64,000 nucleotides of DNA from Porpolomopsis calyptriformis (taxonomy: Eukaryota; Basidiomycota; Agaricomycetes; Agaricales; Hygrophoraceae), in contig OX621166.1 of assembly GCA_951640195.1 (NCBI GenBank), forward strand, positions 62,001-126,000, given 5' to 3'. The notes under the pieces were generated by a model. The model saw nothing but the letters and a program-made list of their open reading frames with translations, had not been told where the DNA came from and made no database searches. Shown here one piece after another: positions 34,016 through 46,301 of the stretch (positions are counted from its first letter, which is position 1; each line of letters opens with the position of its first letter). Made by a program: the position numbers and the translations under genes.

Positions 34016-35240
34016 CACTGCACCACAATGTATCACCACCTTTTAACCAAGTACACTCTGTTCGGAACAGAGCGGTTCGGTTCAGAGGAGTACACTGAAA
34101 CTCTGTTAGACTGCTCCCCGACCTTTGCTTCAAACGGAATGCATTTATTTCAGCCAGGCCTCTAAGTGAACGCAAGGGAGAAGGGCAGGTGGAAGAAGGT
34201 GGCAGGATCAGGATCGAATGGCGCAGTGTTATTCCACAGTTGTCCTCTACTTTTTAGCTCAACCTACAGCTCCATCGACTCAATACGGTATATGCAGTGA
34301 AGTATAGCAGGCGTGCCCAGGGTGAGATAGCTGATAAATCTCGACAAACAAACCATACTTGCCCCGATCACTTTAGTGCATCTTGCTACATCTCTTGATA
34401 AAATCCATGGAGACTGATTTGCATGCTCTCGAAACTAGCTGGTGGCCTGTTGGAAAGGTTCCGCAGGCCACGGTTCCGCTATCCTCATGATGCTTTATCA
34501 AAAACACCACTCAGGATGGACTCATGTCAGTCCAAGCGGCTCAACATATTTGTTCTCTCCCGATAAAGTGGAGGCCAATATTCACCATCATTGACTTGTG
34601 CCAGCTTCAGCTGCAATTTCAAAAAGAGGATGGAGGGAGTCATCTTGGAAAGTTGATGGTATGGTATGGCATGCTTAGGACGTATATCATAAAGGAAGCG
34701 CAAAGAGAAAAGCCTGCGTCTGGTAGTCTTTGGATTCCTGATGTCGTTCATCGGTTCTGTGTTCGACTGGAGCTAGGGAAGGCCCACTAGCCCAAAAAAC
34801 TCAAAGCATTCGAAGCCGAGCTTAGAAGCCATTATTCTTCTAGACAATACTGGTGGTATGGTGAGATATCGATATTTTCAAGGCTAGGCTTGAGTAATAA
34901 ACGCCTGTATACCCAGACATTTTATCCTGGAAGCAGAGCAAAGAATTTTACTGGCTTCCCCAAGTCCTAAAATCCATTGATCCTTTCAGTGACCAATCGA
35001 ATTGCGCCACCTGGCTTGACAGTTTCGAAGCAGACTGCATCTTATTTGGGTTCACTAATCGTTTGGAGGCTGTCGCGATCTCCTCCGTGGAACTTGAGCA
35101 TGTACCTGAGCTTGAACTTGGACCTGGATATGAACACGAACACGAATATGAACAAGATAATAACGATCAAGGTGAGGGTGAAGGTGAAGGTGTGTGATCC
35201 TGATATTAACTCGATAGCTTGTTAAGTACTTATCATTCAA
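34016..35240 (+). other. Possible exons of an unrecognised gene
   Basis: Scattered plus-strand coding-like pieces: QAAQHICSLPIKWRP (34,530), then DPFSDQSNCATWLDSFEADC and ILFGFTNRLEAVA followed by an acidic EHEHEYEQDNNDQGEGEG tail (34,979-35,196). They precede the AT-hook gene and may be its upstream exons or another gene. I cannot name it. Confidence 0.3.
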
Positions 35241-35248
35241 TTAATTTC

Positions 35249-36471
35249 ATGAGCTCCAAAAGGAAGCGAGGACGCCCACGCAAGGACAAGCATGTTGAAT
35301 TATCTAATGATTTCCCCAAAGCACGGATTCTGAGGAGTGGAGAGAGGGTTGCATCTTGCCCTACGGATTTCTTTCAGACTCTCCCTGCATTAACGGGGGG
35401 TGATGTCCCCAGAAAAAAGGCCACGAGAAAGGTACCGACTATGGTATTTTTCAATGGCATCATATTCACTATACACAGAGAATTCAAGCGAATACAAAAC
35501 CAGAAGCAGAAGCAGGCGTCTCAGCAAAGTCACTACCTGCTTCTCCTGGCAAGGACTTCCAGGTTCGTTTGTAGTTTTATGTTCATATTTGAATGATTTG
35601 TACAGGTAAGACGCCCCAAGCAGCCCTCATTGGCAAAGCGTATACCCTTCTCAGCTATACCATCTGTGTGTTTCCCCCCAGTTTGATGATGATGCAGATG
35701 CTAGGAAGAAGCTGATGCCCCTCTGATAGCTGAAAGCAGTGAATCATCCTCAGCAGGTGGGTCTTATCTTCTTCATACCTAGTCAGAAGCAAGGGCGATT
35801 TATCCAAGAATTCGTCCAGAAAAATTGAAATCGAAAAGCCTGCTTGTAGGTCCGGATCCAGAAATAGAGGTTGAGAAAAGGAAAAGGGTATTGTATTTTC
35901 CGCATCATGTGCCTCGTGTATGCTTATATGTATGTCTCCTAGGATACGAAGGAAGGGGCGCGCTACAGACACCACTCTGGTGGGTATCAGGCTTGCATTC
36001 GAGTCATTCGGAGTACAAGTCCAGATGGATGGTGACGGTAGCCATCCTTTTTCTTCTAGGTCGTGGATAATGGTCACGATAAGCTAGAACCAGAACCCAT
36101 CCCACGTTGGGTGAAATTGCTCCTTCAGCAACTCAGCGATAATACAGATGACCTCACAACCCACCTCCTTGATCTATCGGATGCAACGAAAGGATACGAC
36201 AAGAAAGGCATATGGGTCGATTTGTCACACTTCAATGTAGATGTGGTATGTCTTTCTGTCGAATATGGGGGTATTGCATCCATCCATTTTTCTGACTAGA
36301 TCAAGAATCTGGTGATGGAGTGGAAAAAGCGACAAGACTTGGCAAATTTCGCTATGTTTGAGGACAACGACGAGTTGGTTTTCATGAAGAGAACGTTCAA
36401 AGGCATACACGCCCTCGTTTCCAAAGGTGCCATGCACAACTTTCATAAGTATGTTGAGGACATGATGAAAT
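35249..36471 (+). CDS. AT-hook protein of unknown function
   Basis: ATG 35249 begins MSSKRKRGRPRKDKHVEL, containing a canonical AT-hook core (GRP flanked by basic residues) that binds the minor groove of AT-rich DNA. Later exons include ARILRSGERVASCPTDFF, ANTKPEAEAGVSAKSLPASP, and a last part with KLEPEPIPRWVKLLLQQLSD, KGIWVDLSHFNVDV and WKKRQDLANFAMFEDNDELV, ending VEDMMK and TGA. An intron at about 36246-36299 is clear; the middle exons are uncertain. It is convergent with the C48-protease-like gene 137 bp away, so the two may be one accessory unit. Confidence 0.45.
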
Positions 36472-36607
36472 GAAGACGAGGTTGCAATGCACAAATGAAT
36501 AGAATGGCTGAATGAACGAATGCTGAACGAATGCTGAATGCTATCACAGCTAATAAAGCTACCCCATCTTCAGACAAAAACCAGGTGAATAGTACAGCGA
36601 GTGTATA

Positions 36608-38215
36608 TTAAGATTCCTTGCGATCGCCAATCCTAAGCTTCCCAGAAACCAGCTCCATGATCATCATATTCCGAAAATCAGCAACATCAGCCTCTTCCAA
36701 AACTGAAGGTATAGCCATACCGTTGACCAGCCACTTGAGATATTGACAGGTATACACCCTGCAATCTGTGAACCCTTTTTGTTGCAGCACGGACATATCT
36801 GTTTCGCAATTCCACCCAGAGAGATTATAATTCACCTCAGTGGTGAGATAATCGCTGACAGCCTTTTTCGATGCCTGTCAGCATTTAATCAGGAACTCTG
36901 TGGCTTGAAAATCTCACTTTAATAATGCCTGCCCAGGTCTTCGCATTTCCGCATGCAGTCATACTATCATAGAACTCCCAGCGTCGATCCGTGAAGTTCA
37001 TCCTCAGCAGCAGCCAGTGATTTTGGTTTTGGTTTACGGGGATATAAAGGGACTTCAAGGTTTCCAACGTCTCATTGATGGAGGACAAAGCAGCTGCATA
37101 CCATCCACGTTTGACCTTTTGGCTATTCTTGGTAACCTGTCAGATCGATGGGAGGGAGGAAACGTTTGGGAAAAGGGCTTACCAACTCTGCAGAGAGCAA
37201 CCTTGTTGCGCCACCATAATCCTTGTGGTCTAGGTTTGATACCTGAGGCCAGAAATATGTCGATATCAGTTTTACTTCTTTATCCTTATTCTGAGCCCGA
37301 CAGAGATCGATGTATGAGCCTAGGATAGAGTCATCCAATTCGGCGCCTGGGTTAAGCTTTTGTAGAGCTTTGTGGTCAACAAGGGAGGTGGAGCGTGAGC
37401 ATACCAAGGATGGGTCTGCAAGCAGACGTATCCAAGGCATTGTGGAATGCTCTTTCTTGGAGAAAAAGGCATAGATCGGGGTGTCGACAAATTTCAATGG
37501 TTTGTTTGCCTCTTTTACACCAAATAGTTAGTCTTCAACAAGCAGAGAAAACGCAATGTCTTACCAGCTGCAATAGTACTGCTTGGGCATGCTCGCAAAA
37601 ACACATGGAATTGCCAGGCGTAAAGTCTTCTCTTTTTCTCTGGGAAGCCTAGGTGGTCTTTTGAAATTTCTAGCCACCTGGGCAGATAAAGCTGGACACT
37701 GGGGGTTTTTAAAGCCCTTTCCCACTCTGCGTGTCAATTAAAATTAAAATCGAAGCGTGAATAAATATCTCATTACACTCACCGTCCAGGGAGGGTGCAG
37801 GCATGCCTTCATCCTTCCAGGCACCATATCTCTTAATGAGTTCCATAAAGTCATTGCGGCCCTCTGGGATATGGGTGCATCCACAGAATGTTCGCCATAG
37901 CTATGGGGTGAGGACTTCAGGCGAGCGCAAATTACGCCCCTTCACCCCCTTGAAGTAGTCTTCTATGGCAGCACGCAACCAAGTGTGGTAGTTGTAGCTA
38001 TGGTTGTACTGGCTAGTAGCACTTGTATGCCAATACATGTAGTGCGCATCAAAGAGCGCAAGCTCGAATGCTGGGAGGCCATCATTATGCAATTCGCAGC
38101 ATATCGTGCCTATCCAGATGAAATTATGTCCAAAGGTCCATTTAGTGAACTCCCTAACAGGGGGGGTTGTCGACTGATTCCAGAGGCTTTCATCGTTGGT
38201 GAAAACTTCAGCCAT
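36608..38215 (-). CDS. Ulp1/C48-type cysteine protease-like protein
   Basis: Minus strand. N-terminal part WTFGHNFIWIGTICCELHND and FELALFDAHYMYWH (38,150-37,900); then PGAELDDSILGSYIDLC (~37,340). The catalytic module is IPVNQNQNHWLLLRMNF with the catalytic His, RRWEFYDSM with the Asp (37,060-36,960), and FTDCRVYTCQYLKWLVNG with the Cys (36,780-36,720). This H...D...C order matches SUMO/NEDD8 proteases (Ulp1, C48), which also occur as cargo of eukaryotic transposons. The family's DCG is DCR here (AGG for GGG), which may weaken or abolish activity. Introns are clear near 36,840-36,915 and 37,085-37,130; others are approximate. Confidence 0.6.
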
Positions 38216-38398
38216 TCCTTAATTCCAGCTTAAGTTGATTCGCGTACACTAACGGAACCCACACATAAACACTCACCTCACAAAGCGACTCTATGTGAGG
38301 CTTCGGGGTTTCCTAGAAATCCTTATAGGACTAGCCACCAGTTCACTTTACTTCACTTCTTGCAGCCTTCGTTTGCCTGTTGATTAAATCAAATCACG

Positions 38399-38550
38399 AC
38401 ACAGCTCATGAAACTCACTGCGTGACCCAAAGCCCTGGGATAACCCACTTATAAGGCTGCGAACAAAGTTTCAGAGTTGGTTGTGTATAGTAATATAGAA
38501 CTAACTAGTGCATCTTAGCGCATACATTTGCTGAATTCAAAAAAAAAAAA
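38399..38550 (+). mobile_element. 5'-truncated LINE/retroposon tail with poly(A)
   Basis: Ends in an A-tract and is flanked by a 13-bp duplication AAATCAAATCACG (38386-38398, 38551-38563). The body (GAAACTCACTGCGTGACCC, GCATCTTAGCGCATACATTTG) matches the 3' end of the retroposon at 42,090-43,007, so both come from one family. Confidence 0.85.
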
Positions 38551-38620
38551 AAATCAAATCACGTGAGTCTCTTTTTCCTTAGCGCCATTACAACAGACTT
38601 TTCATACACGATTAGCCGCA

Positions 38621-41574
38621 ATGCCCCATACACAATCAGTGACTAGCAACTTTCATGGGGATAATTACTCTGATAGTGATTCCTCCCAAGGCAACCCACC
38701 CTCTCCGATGAATATCTCCCCGACCCAAGGCCACACAACCAATCAACCTTCACCACGCTATACCCCTGAACCCAATGAAGGTGGTTGGAATCCCAATGAT
38801 TTCCTGAACATCTCACCTTCTCCCAAAATTTCTGCACGCGGCATAGAGTATGAACAAACAAACAAACATATCTTTATGTCTCTTTATTAACATATCATCA
38901 CCAACTAGCACACAGCCAAACGCCCTCATCCACCAACCACCCCTTACCCAAGCCACCCAGCCTCCTTCCGATCCTGGCCAAGAGCGCCAAGTAGGTGAAC
39001 AGACCCACCAGTCGGCTCCATCTCCATCTACCTCCACATCTCAGCCCATCGATCTCACGAAAGACAAGGCCGACTCACACAGGTATGTATTGGATCTGAT
39101 CTGTGGCATAGCATAATGACCCACATTCTGTGGTAGTCTAGAGCCATTGTTGGCAGCATTGGAACAGGTGCAAGTCGGAAACAAACTAACGCTCGCAACA
39201 TTTGAAAATACCGGCAACCAAGCCACCGCCCCAGCCCAGCCCATTCTTGCATCCAAACCCACCACCCCAGCCAAACCCACTGCCCCTGCCAAACCCACCG
39301 CCCCTGCCAAACCCGCCACCACTACCAACCCTGCTGCCCCAGCCAAATCTGCCCCCCCAGCCAAATCCACTGCCCCTGCCAAACCTGCCACCCCTGCCAA
39401 CCCTGCCGCCCCAGCCAAGGATACAGCTAATCAACCTGCTGCTGTGATGCGCGGCAGTATAGCAGAGAACCAGCCCGAGTTCAATTTCAACCTCAGTGAC
39501 TTGGCAAACATTCCATGTACATCATCCTACATTGTTTCTTTGATGAACAGTTGTTGACATTACACACTCTTTTTAAACAAAGCAACCAGCTCGAACAGAG
39601 GCAAGCCGACATCACCTCCACTTCAGGATGAAAACTTCGGCATTGATCCGATGCTCACAGCATCATCTTCAATCAACAACCATCCATTGCCTGCATCCTC
39701 CCCCTCCCTGGATCCACCATCTCAACCCAATGCGAAGCATGTGGGTGCAGAGAGGAGGAGTTCGTCAAGTGGAGCGACGAAAAAACAGACTTCCAACCGT
39801 GTGCCCGAGAAGAGGAAGAGGAAGGCTGCTGCAGGTGGCCGTGCAGTGAAGCGACGGCGCTATGGGTTTCACACGTCAACCTGCATCACGGATGCACTGC
39901 CAGGAAACCCTGGCGAAGACTTTCTCCATTCATTGGAGAACATGGATAAACTGACGTCGGAAATGGCATCATCATCTCAAGATGATGATGAAGCACAAGG
40001 CAAGGGGTCAGCAAAGATGGTAAGAAGAGGGGAGGAAAAATAATTTATTATGAGTCCCACTAATATGCTGCATGTTTTGGATAGTTTTGCCAATATTGTA
40101 GTGATGGTGGGTCATTTGTGGTATGCAGTGAACCAGGGTGTGGTGTCATGCTGTGTGTTTCCTCGGACTCGACTGCGTGTCCAGTGGGATGTTCCTGAGG
40201 GAACTCCATGGTACTGCCTGAGGCATTGTCGCCTCAAAAGAATACTTCCCAAGGTTTGGATCTACTTCATGCAAGACAACACCACTGATTTTCCTTCTTC
40301 AGTATACAATCAACTCACGAATAAAATCATTCTTCCATGGGGGGAGGGTTATAACTCCCCTCCTCTACATCCACATATACACATGTGAGGCAAGAATGGT
40401 CAAAGAGACACTAACCGCCCCGAATATCGCAGGGCGATTGCAAGACTTTTACAAGCACAAGCAGGATGACCAGGTGAGGGACGTTTCCTCGAATGACCGA
40501 GCGATTTAGGCTTATAGTATTCTATAAACAGCTCCGGACTATATACGTTTACTTGAATAATGGACACACTCTCAAAACATTGCGCTCACAAGCGGCGGAG
40601 TGGATAAAGCGATTCCCAAACTCAGTAGTCCTTGTCGTCCTTGAAGGCCATACTACAGTTCAAACGGGGGAATTAGTCTACGCATTCCCAGGGGCCAAAA
40701 CCAACCGCCATGCCCACATCACTGAAGTAAGTAGTTGTTGGAGGACTTCATAAGAAGATGCTATCGTCGAACTGGAACTGAACCGGAACCGGTTTCCCCA
40801 GATTCTACGCGCTACTATGCAGGATGCATATGATCCCGTGTTTATACAGAACCCATCAATAAAGGGCTTGATTGCCCTGTGCTGTGGGCACACATTTCAC
40901 CATGAGGGAAGTCTACAGTCATGGAAGTCCCTGGTTGAAAGGTATGCAGGATTTCCCTCTTCCCCTTCCCCTTTGCGACTTCTGCCCAACAATCAATAAA
41001 CTGTTTTATCCCTCCTTCTAGTAATATCTTCACTTGGGTCATTGGATTCTCCGCAAAGGTGTTATCGCCTATCAAAGTTACATCTGCATTGCCGTTATTC
41101 GTTGAGCTGGCATTCCTTCAGCAAGAGAAGAACGTGCAGGATGTGGAGGAAGCGCTGCATCGGTCATTTGACCGAGTAGACATCCTCTCACACACACCCG
41201 TCCTGCTCATTCGTGCATGGAAGGGATCGGAATCGGAATCAGGAGGTGACATTTCCGTCACGCAATTCGCGCTCTCCAACGAGGACTGCCCATGGGGATT
41301 GGATCCTCCAGCATGTCCGACATGTGGTGTGGGCTGTTTTGTAACGTCAAGCATGCTTGATAAGAAGGGCGATTGGTGCCGCCTTTCATGTGGATTCTGC
41401 AAGTCGCATGTGCAGAAGGTTCGTCGACCTAACTTTGTACAGGACTGTGACAAAAAGCACTTGCGGCCATACAAGTACTGTATTTTGCCGTTCCCTGTGC
41501 CACCTGATGCCTGGGCACATGCTAAGTGGAAGGAAGGTGGAAGGAAGAAGGTGGGCGAAACCCAGTCAACATGA
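38621..41574 (+). CDS. Long unrecognised protein with Ala/Pro repeats and Cys4 ribbon
   Basis: ATG 38621 (MPHTQSVTSNFHGDNYSDS). A low-complexity N-terminus is followed by an AKPTAPAKP-type repeat at 39,250-39,420 and a basic stretch (PEKRKRKAAAGGRAVKRRR). A folded part follows over several exons: GHLWYAVNQGVVSCCVFPRT, EGTPWYCLRHCRLKRILPKV, RTIYVYLNNGHTLKTL, SVVLVVLEGHTTVQTGELVY, KGLIALCCGHTFHHEGSLQS. The C-terminal ribbon has CPTCGVGC and, after a gap, LSCGFCKSH. The pair VLEGHTT...LCCGHTF recalls the His and Cys strands of caspase/CHAT-type peptidases, but I would not call it on that alone. No stop breaks the last exon. Function unknown. Confidence 0.4.
39250..39425 (+). repeat. AKPTAP-type coding repeat
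   Basis: 15-18-nt units built on CCCAGCCAAACCCACTGCC encode Ala-Lys-Pro-Thr/Ala runs. They also open artefactual glycine-rich and proline-rich frames in other phases. Confidence 0.8.
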
Positions 41575-41709
41575 GTGGTGTGGACCTGCCCATGTATACA
41601 ACTATATTGTACCACATCTTCCTTTGATACAAGTTGCCTCCTGAGCATGGGGCAGTGTTCGATAGTATCCTCTGTGTGATCAACAGATAAGACCTTCCTT
41701 TGTTGCAAG

Positions 41710-42070
41710 CCTGAGCATCATCTTTTACAAGCTTCTTCCAAGTTCAGTGCAGCAGAGGCCAGCATTTATTGGTCAAAATCTGGTATTTATATATCGGTGG
41801 TATGTTGTTCGCAATACGGTATTAGGCCCTGCCTATTCGCCCACACCCATCCTCATTCCCGCTGTTGACTCTGATCCACACCTTGCCTGTTCCTTCTCAT
41901 TCACGATCAATCTTTCTCCTCTCCCGTCATGTATTTGGATAGTATTCTCAGCTACTGCAGCTTAGTAGGCCAAGTCATTGATACTGATTAACTGAACTGG
42001 AACTGAACTGGGACTGGAGGCAAAGAAAGAAAGGAACGTTAATCGAAACATTCCTTTCTACAGCCTTTCT
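41710..42070. other. Gene-free stretch
   Basis: No recognisable coding sequence or repeat before the retroposon boundary. Confidence 0.35.
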
Positions 42071-42089
42071 ACAGAAATGTGCGTCACGT

Positions 42090-43007
42090 TGCCCTGGAGT
42101 CATTCACTGGGCTGTAGCCAACTAGGGAGAAAATCCCTGGTTGGGCTCGAGAGGTCAAAATCCATCACCGGTGGGTCTCTGAGAAAGGCAGAGCGTACCC
42201 ATCCATGTTGTTACCACGTCAGTGCAGTGGTTAGTGTCCATGTGTGTGTGCAGCTGGGTGTGATCCCCACCTGTACCCTTTAGGGAGGTCGTAATGACCA
42301 ACTCTGCTATTGGACTGTATCTAGCTGGGAGGTCTTTGGACCACTGGTTTCTTTGCCACACCAATTAGGGAGACTTATGTCGACCTGGTCCAGGTAGTAC
42401 ACCTATAAGGGAGATGCTACATCGCTGAGGGCCACACACACGTCAAGAAGCATTGCTTTACTGCACTCAGGGTGCCCACAAGGGACCCTTTAGACGGGTT
42501 ACAAACGTGAGAACACATAATACAAGAGTGCCCGCAATGCGACGAACACCAAAACCTCCTCCGGAAAGCATCAAGAAATATCTCACTGCCAGAGATCGTG
42601 GGTACAGAAAAAGGCATAGACGCCCTCGCCACGTTCATACTCAAATCTGGAGCGTTCACCAAGACAGGCAGACCCTATGCCAAACCCAAACCCCCCACAT
42701 TCGATGAAGAACCCACAGTCCCAGTCCAACAGGATAACGACACAACTGAGGGCAACCTAGCCCAGGAAGGCCAATCTATAGCCACATCCCCAAATGCTGA
42801 AAACGGTGCAACTCAAGCACAATAAGAAAACACCCAACTCAACCCACAAATCACGAAACTCACTGCGTCACCCAAAGCCCCAGGGATTGACCCCCTCATA
42901 TGTATATAAACAAAGTAGCAGGGCTGGTCATAGATAACCAGCCACCGCATCTTAGCACGTATGTTTGCTTGTTGCGGTATATAAATGCTGAATACAAAAA
43001 AAAAAAA
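42090..43007 (+). mobile_element. Chimeric retroposon: non-coding head joined to a LINE ORF2 end, poly(A)
   Basis: Flanked by AAATGTGCGTCACGT (42075-42089) and AAATGTGTGTCACGT (43008-43022), a 15-bp target duplication with one C/T difference, and ending in an A-tract. The right part encodes EHIIQECPQCDEHQNLLRK then FILKSGAFTKTGRPYAKP, a C-terminal CCHC-like segment typical of non-LTR retrotransposon ORF2, ending with TAA at 42,822-24. The left ~340 bp is not coding. It includes GTGCAGTGGTTAGTGTCC and, ~35 nt on, GGGTGTGATCCCC, resembling tRNA A- and B-boxes. Confidence 0.75.
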
Positions 43008-43099
43008 AAATGTGTGTCACGTGAGTCTAAGTTGAAGCCCACTGTGAGTTGCAAAGTCGTCAAGTACTACCCATTCTTAAAGTGAAATGCCTGTGAGAG

Positions 43100-44936
43100 G
43101 AACCCCACAAGTTCCACAACGAATGCATTGACTCATGGCTAACATTAAAGGATTTGCTACGCAGTAACACATTGTTGGAAGCTTCTGGCATACCGATCCA
43201 GACCAACATCCTCCTCCTCCCTTGCCTCCAAGCTGCAATTGACATCAAGCAGCATCCAGACTATGACCCAACTGAAGGGCAGGCATTTTTGCCCTATAAT
43301 CAGCCTCCTCCGGTAGGGGATATGTCATATATGATGGGAGCCAACAATCTCGATGGTAAGGCAGAAATATCATAACTATTAAATGAAAACATAACATTCC
43401 TATACAGGACATCCAGGAGATACATGCTGGGGAACAAAGAAAGCCAACCTCTTACCAATGATCACAGGTACGAACATACTGGCCAATAAGGGACTAAACC
43501 CCCCCCTTTCCCCCCTGCATGTAAGGAAGAGTATTCCCTCCGTCAAAGGTCACCCTCGAACAACTTCAACTGTGAAGAGGTCAAAGAAATCAAGCCACAA
43601 GCATCGCAGGGAGCGATGGCAGGAAGCATCCCTCCACACGATAAAAGTGGGATGCGTCAAGCCTACCAACGTCAGACTGAAACACATCGCGTCATCCACC
43701 CCAATATCAACCACGGTAGCAATGGAGACCCTTCCTGTGACTGGCCCTGGGTTCACAGCTCTGCGGTCAGAGAAGAGCAAGAGGATCGAGATAAAGGAGT
43801 ATTCTCTGGAGGATGTGTTGAGAAACGCACCCCAATTTGGGTTTAGAATCCAGGAATGGGATGGCATGTAGGTCGATTTTTACCCAATCAAACAAGATTC
43901 TCGATCTGATTCGGTGAAAATGTACTGCTAGTTGTGCAACGCCAATCCTCGATTCTGAGGGGCATGTGGTAGCTCTTCTAGGTGGACGTCCCCAGTCTCC
44001 TGAATGGGAAATCATACACAATGAGGCTGCCCAAAGAATCTCAGAAGCTCAGGGGCTTTGTGAATTTTCTGCAAAGGATGCATCCCACCGCCGGTGCCGC
44101 TCTCCATCCCTCGCCTGCGGTTTTTCATTTGGAGGAGGACAAAAAGTACAGTATACTTTTCCTCTGCCGCTATGTTATTTTAATCACGATCTTGGAACAT
44201 TTTCGTAAAGGTTCCAGGAAATCTTGGCCTTACATATAACAATCACGCGGTCATGACGGATTTGATACAATGCTCTGCCATCCAAAGGATAGCAGGGTTC
44301 TCGAACGGGCTGTTTGCAGCTTGGGCACCACGCCTGTACAAGTACTACTCTACCACGATGTCGGGGCTCCTAGGCCACCATCCACAGCTTAGGATGAACT
44401 TCAAAAATAGCGTCTGGAGTGCTATGACCTTCAACTTTGGTCCTAAGACGATATGTCTGCCTCATCGCGACTTCTCGAACCTTGCCTTTGGGTGGTGTGC
44501 TATTACTGCGTTAGGAGACTTTGATCCGAAAAAAGGAGGCCACCTTTTACTTTGGGATATTAAGTTGGCGATAGAGTTTCCCCCCGGTTCCATGGTGCTT
44601 ATTCCTTCCGCAATATTCTGTCACTCCAACACCAAGGTGCAGGCACACGAGACCCGTGTTTCGTGTACACAATATGCAGCTGGAGGGCTGTTCAGATGGG
44701 TCGAGCATGGATATCAGACAGTGAATGATTTCATGATGCAGGATCCGATTGGGAAACTAGCCTGTGACTTGCAATCCTCCCCACGATGGAAGAGGGCATC
44801 GGAACTTTTCTCTACCTATTCAGAGCTAAGAGGGGTAAGCAACTTTCCATACTGCGACTCTTGCATGGCTCCGTTACACAACAACAACTTTTTCAGGAAT
44901 CTCCCTCCGGTTCATAGCAGCATGTCTACTGTATAG
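43100..44936 (+). CDS. TET/JBP-like 2-oxoglutarate/Fe(II) dioxygenase
   Basis: Multi-exon plus-strand gene. N-terminal region HKFHNECIDSWLTLKDLLRS and GIPIQTNILLLPCLQAAIDI; then a basic linker (KRSKKSSHKHRRERWQ); VVALLGGRPQSPEWEIIHNE (43,966); then the catalytic part from 44,253: MNFKNSVWSAMTFNFGPK, LPHRDFSNLAFGWCAI with the H-x-D, GGHLLLWDIKLAIEFPPGS, FCHSNTKV with the distal His, HETRVSCTQYAAGGLFRW with the cofactor-binding Arg. This pattern is that of fungal TET/JBP-family dioxygenases, which oxidise 5-methylcytosine or thymine in DNA and are expanded with transposons in mushrooms. The main exon is intact and all catalytic residues are present. The 5' end is uncertain; a TGA occurs just upstream of HKFH. 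Confidence 0.7.
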
Positions 44937-44939
44937 AAG

Positions 44940-46295
44940 CTATGTCACAGTGAAATATGTTTAGATTTTGATTTTGTACAAAGCTACTTCTTCGTTGTAA
45001 GTATGGAACACAAGATTTTCCTGCTAAGAAAACTTTAAATGCCGTCAATCCGTCAATCTATGACATGCCGAGGTAAAGGACCTTGGGTACACTGTATGAT
45101 ATTTACTGTTTGAAGTATAGTAATACATGACAATCCGAACAGAAAAAAAAAAAACCTACACCTTCACGCTCACGCGAGTATGAGAGACGCGCCCCGATCA
45201 AACGATTGAGCTGAACCCGCTCCTTTCGTTTCTGACCATATCGGTGATGAAACTTTGTGGGAAAGTTAGCGCGAAGGAGAATCCCACGTTTAAAAAAAAC
45301 TCACTGGAACAATTTGCGGGAAACGCGGATAAAAAATCGCGCGGCACGGACGGTGAGTGTTTTGAGGAAATGGGCTGGGTCCGAAGGATTTTTATGTGTG
45401 ACAAATGGCTTGGGGGGACGCTCCGGGAGATGGATGTTAAGAATGTCACCTCCAGCTAAGTAGAGGTTGCATTGATTGAACTGAATGGTGGACATGGCGG
45501 CGGTGAAGCGGGATAGGGCAGCGCAAGAAAGAAAGGTGGTGTGTAATAGAAAAAAAAAGACTTGCTCGCTGTACTCTTTGCAATGTCCCTGCATTGTATG
45601 AATGTATGCACTTCGAGTTTCATTGAGGTAGTGATATTCTCATCCTAATACTCCCTTGATAAACTTGAGCCTGTTATGTCCCGTACAGCTTGTAGTTGAG
45701 GAGGAAAGTGTCTGATTCCATTAGCCAAGTAGGTTCCATGCATCTTTGGCTGTAGTGTCTGCACTTTACACAGTGATCAGCATGAGCACGAAGAGTTGAC
45801 GAATGACTTGATGCCTAGAAGTTAGAGTTGTAGCCATTCTTTAGTGCGTTTCACTGCAATCAGGGTGCTGGTTGAAGTTTGAGTGATTGCCTGAGTTAGT
45901 CATTCACTCGTGCCCACTTCAACACAAAGCAGCAATTGAATGACCATCCAGCTCACAAGTATCGGCTTCGAAACTCACTGAGAGACCTCCAGGTTAACCT
46001 AGAGATTGGTTGGTTCACCATGCAAGGCTAATTCAATAGCAATCTGCAACTCAAGCTCAAATAACCATTACAACGAAAAGAAATTAAATTTGGAGATTAA
46101 AGCGAGGTATCTGAATTAAATAAAGGGAATGAAAGCGTACGAGAGTATACGTGCATGAGTATGATTGAGTGTGCGAGAGTGTATCTAGGAGAACATATGT
46201 GCGAGGAGCGCCGTGCGTATGAAAGCATATGTAAAAGAGCGGTGGATGTGAGAGCATATGTACGAGAGCGGTTATTCAAAGGACATACATGCGGA
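44940..46295. other. Gene-free stretch
   Basis: Short frames only. There is an A-tract at 45,146-45,157 and a purine-rich segment at 46,130-46,270 with repeated GAGAGCATATGT-like words. No gene supported. Confidence 0.35.
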
Positions 46296-46301
46296 TTGGG
46301 A

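Noticed and set aside
39186..39450. Glycine-rich and proline-rich frames over the 39.25-39.42 kb repeat
   Set aside because: They are antisense or out-of-phase readings of the AKPTAP repeat in the plus-strand gene.
42215..42285. A genuine tRNA gene
   Set aside because: Only A- and B-box-like words are present. No cloverleaf or 3' acceptor pairing can be formed, so at most it is a SINE head.
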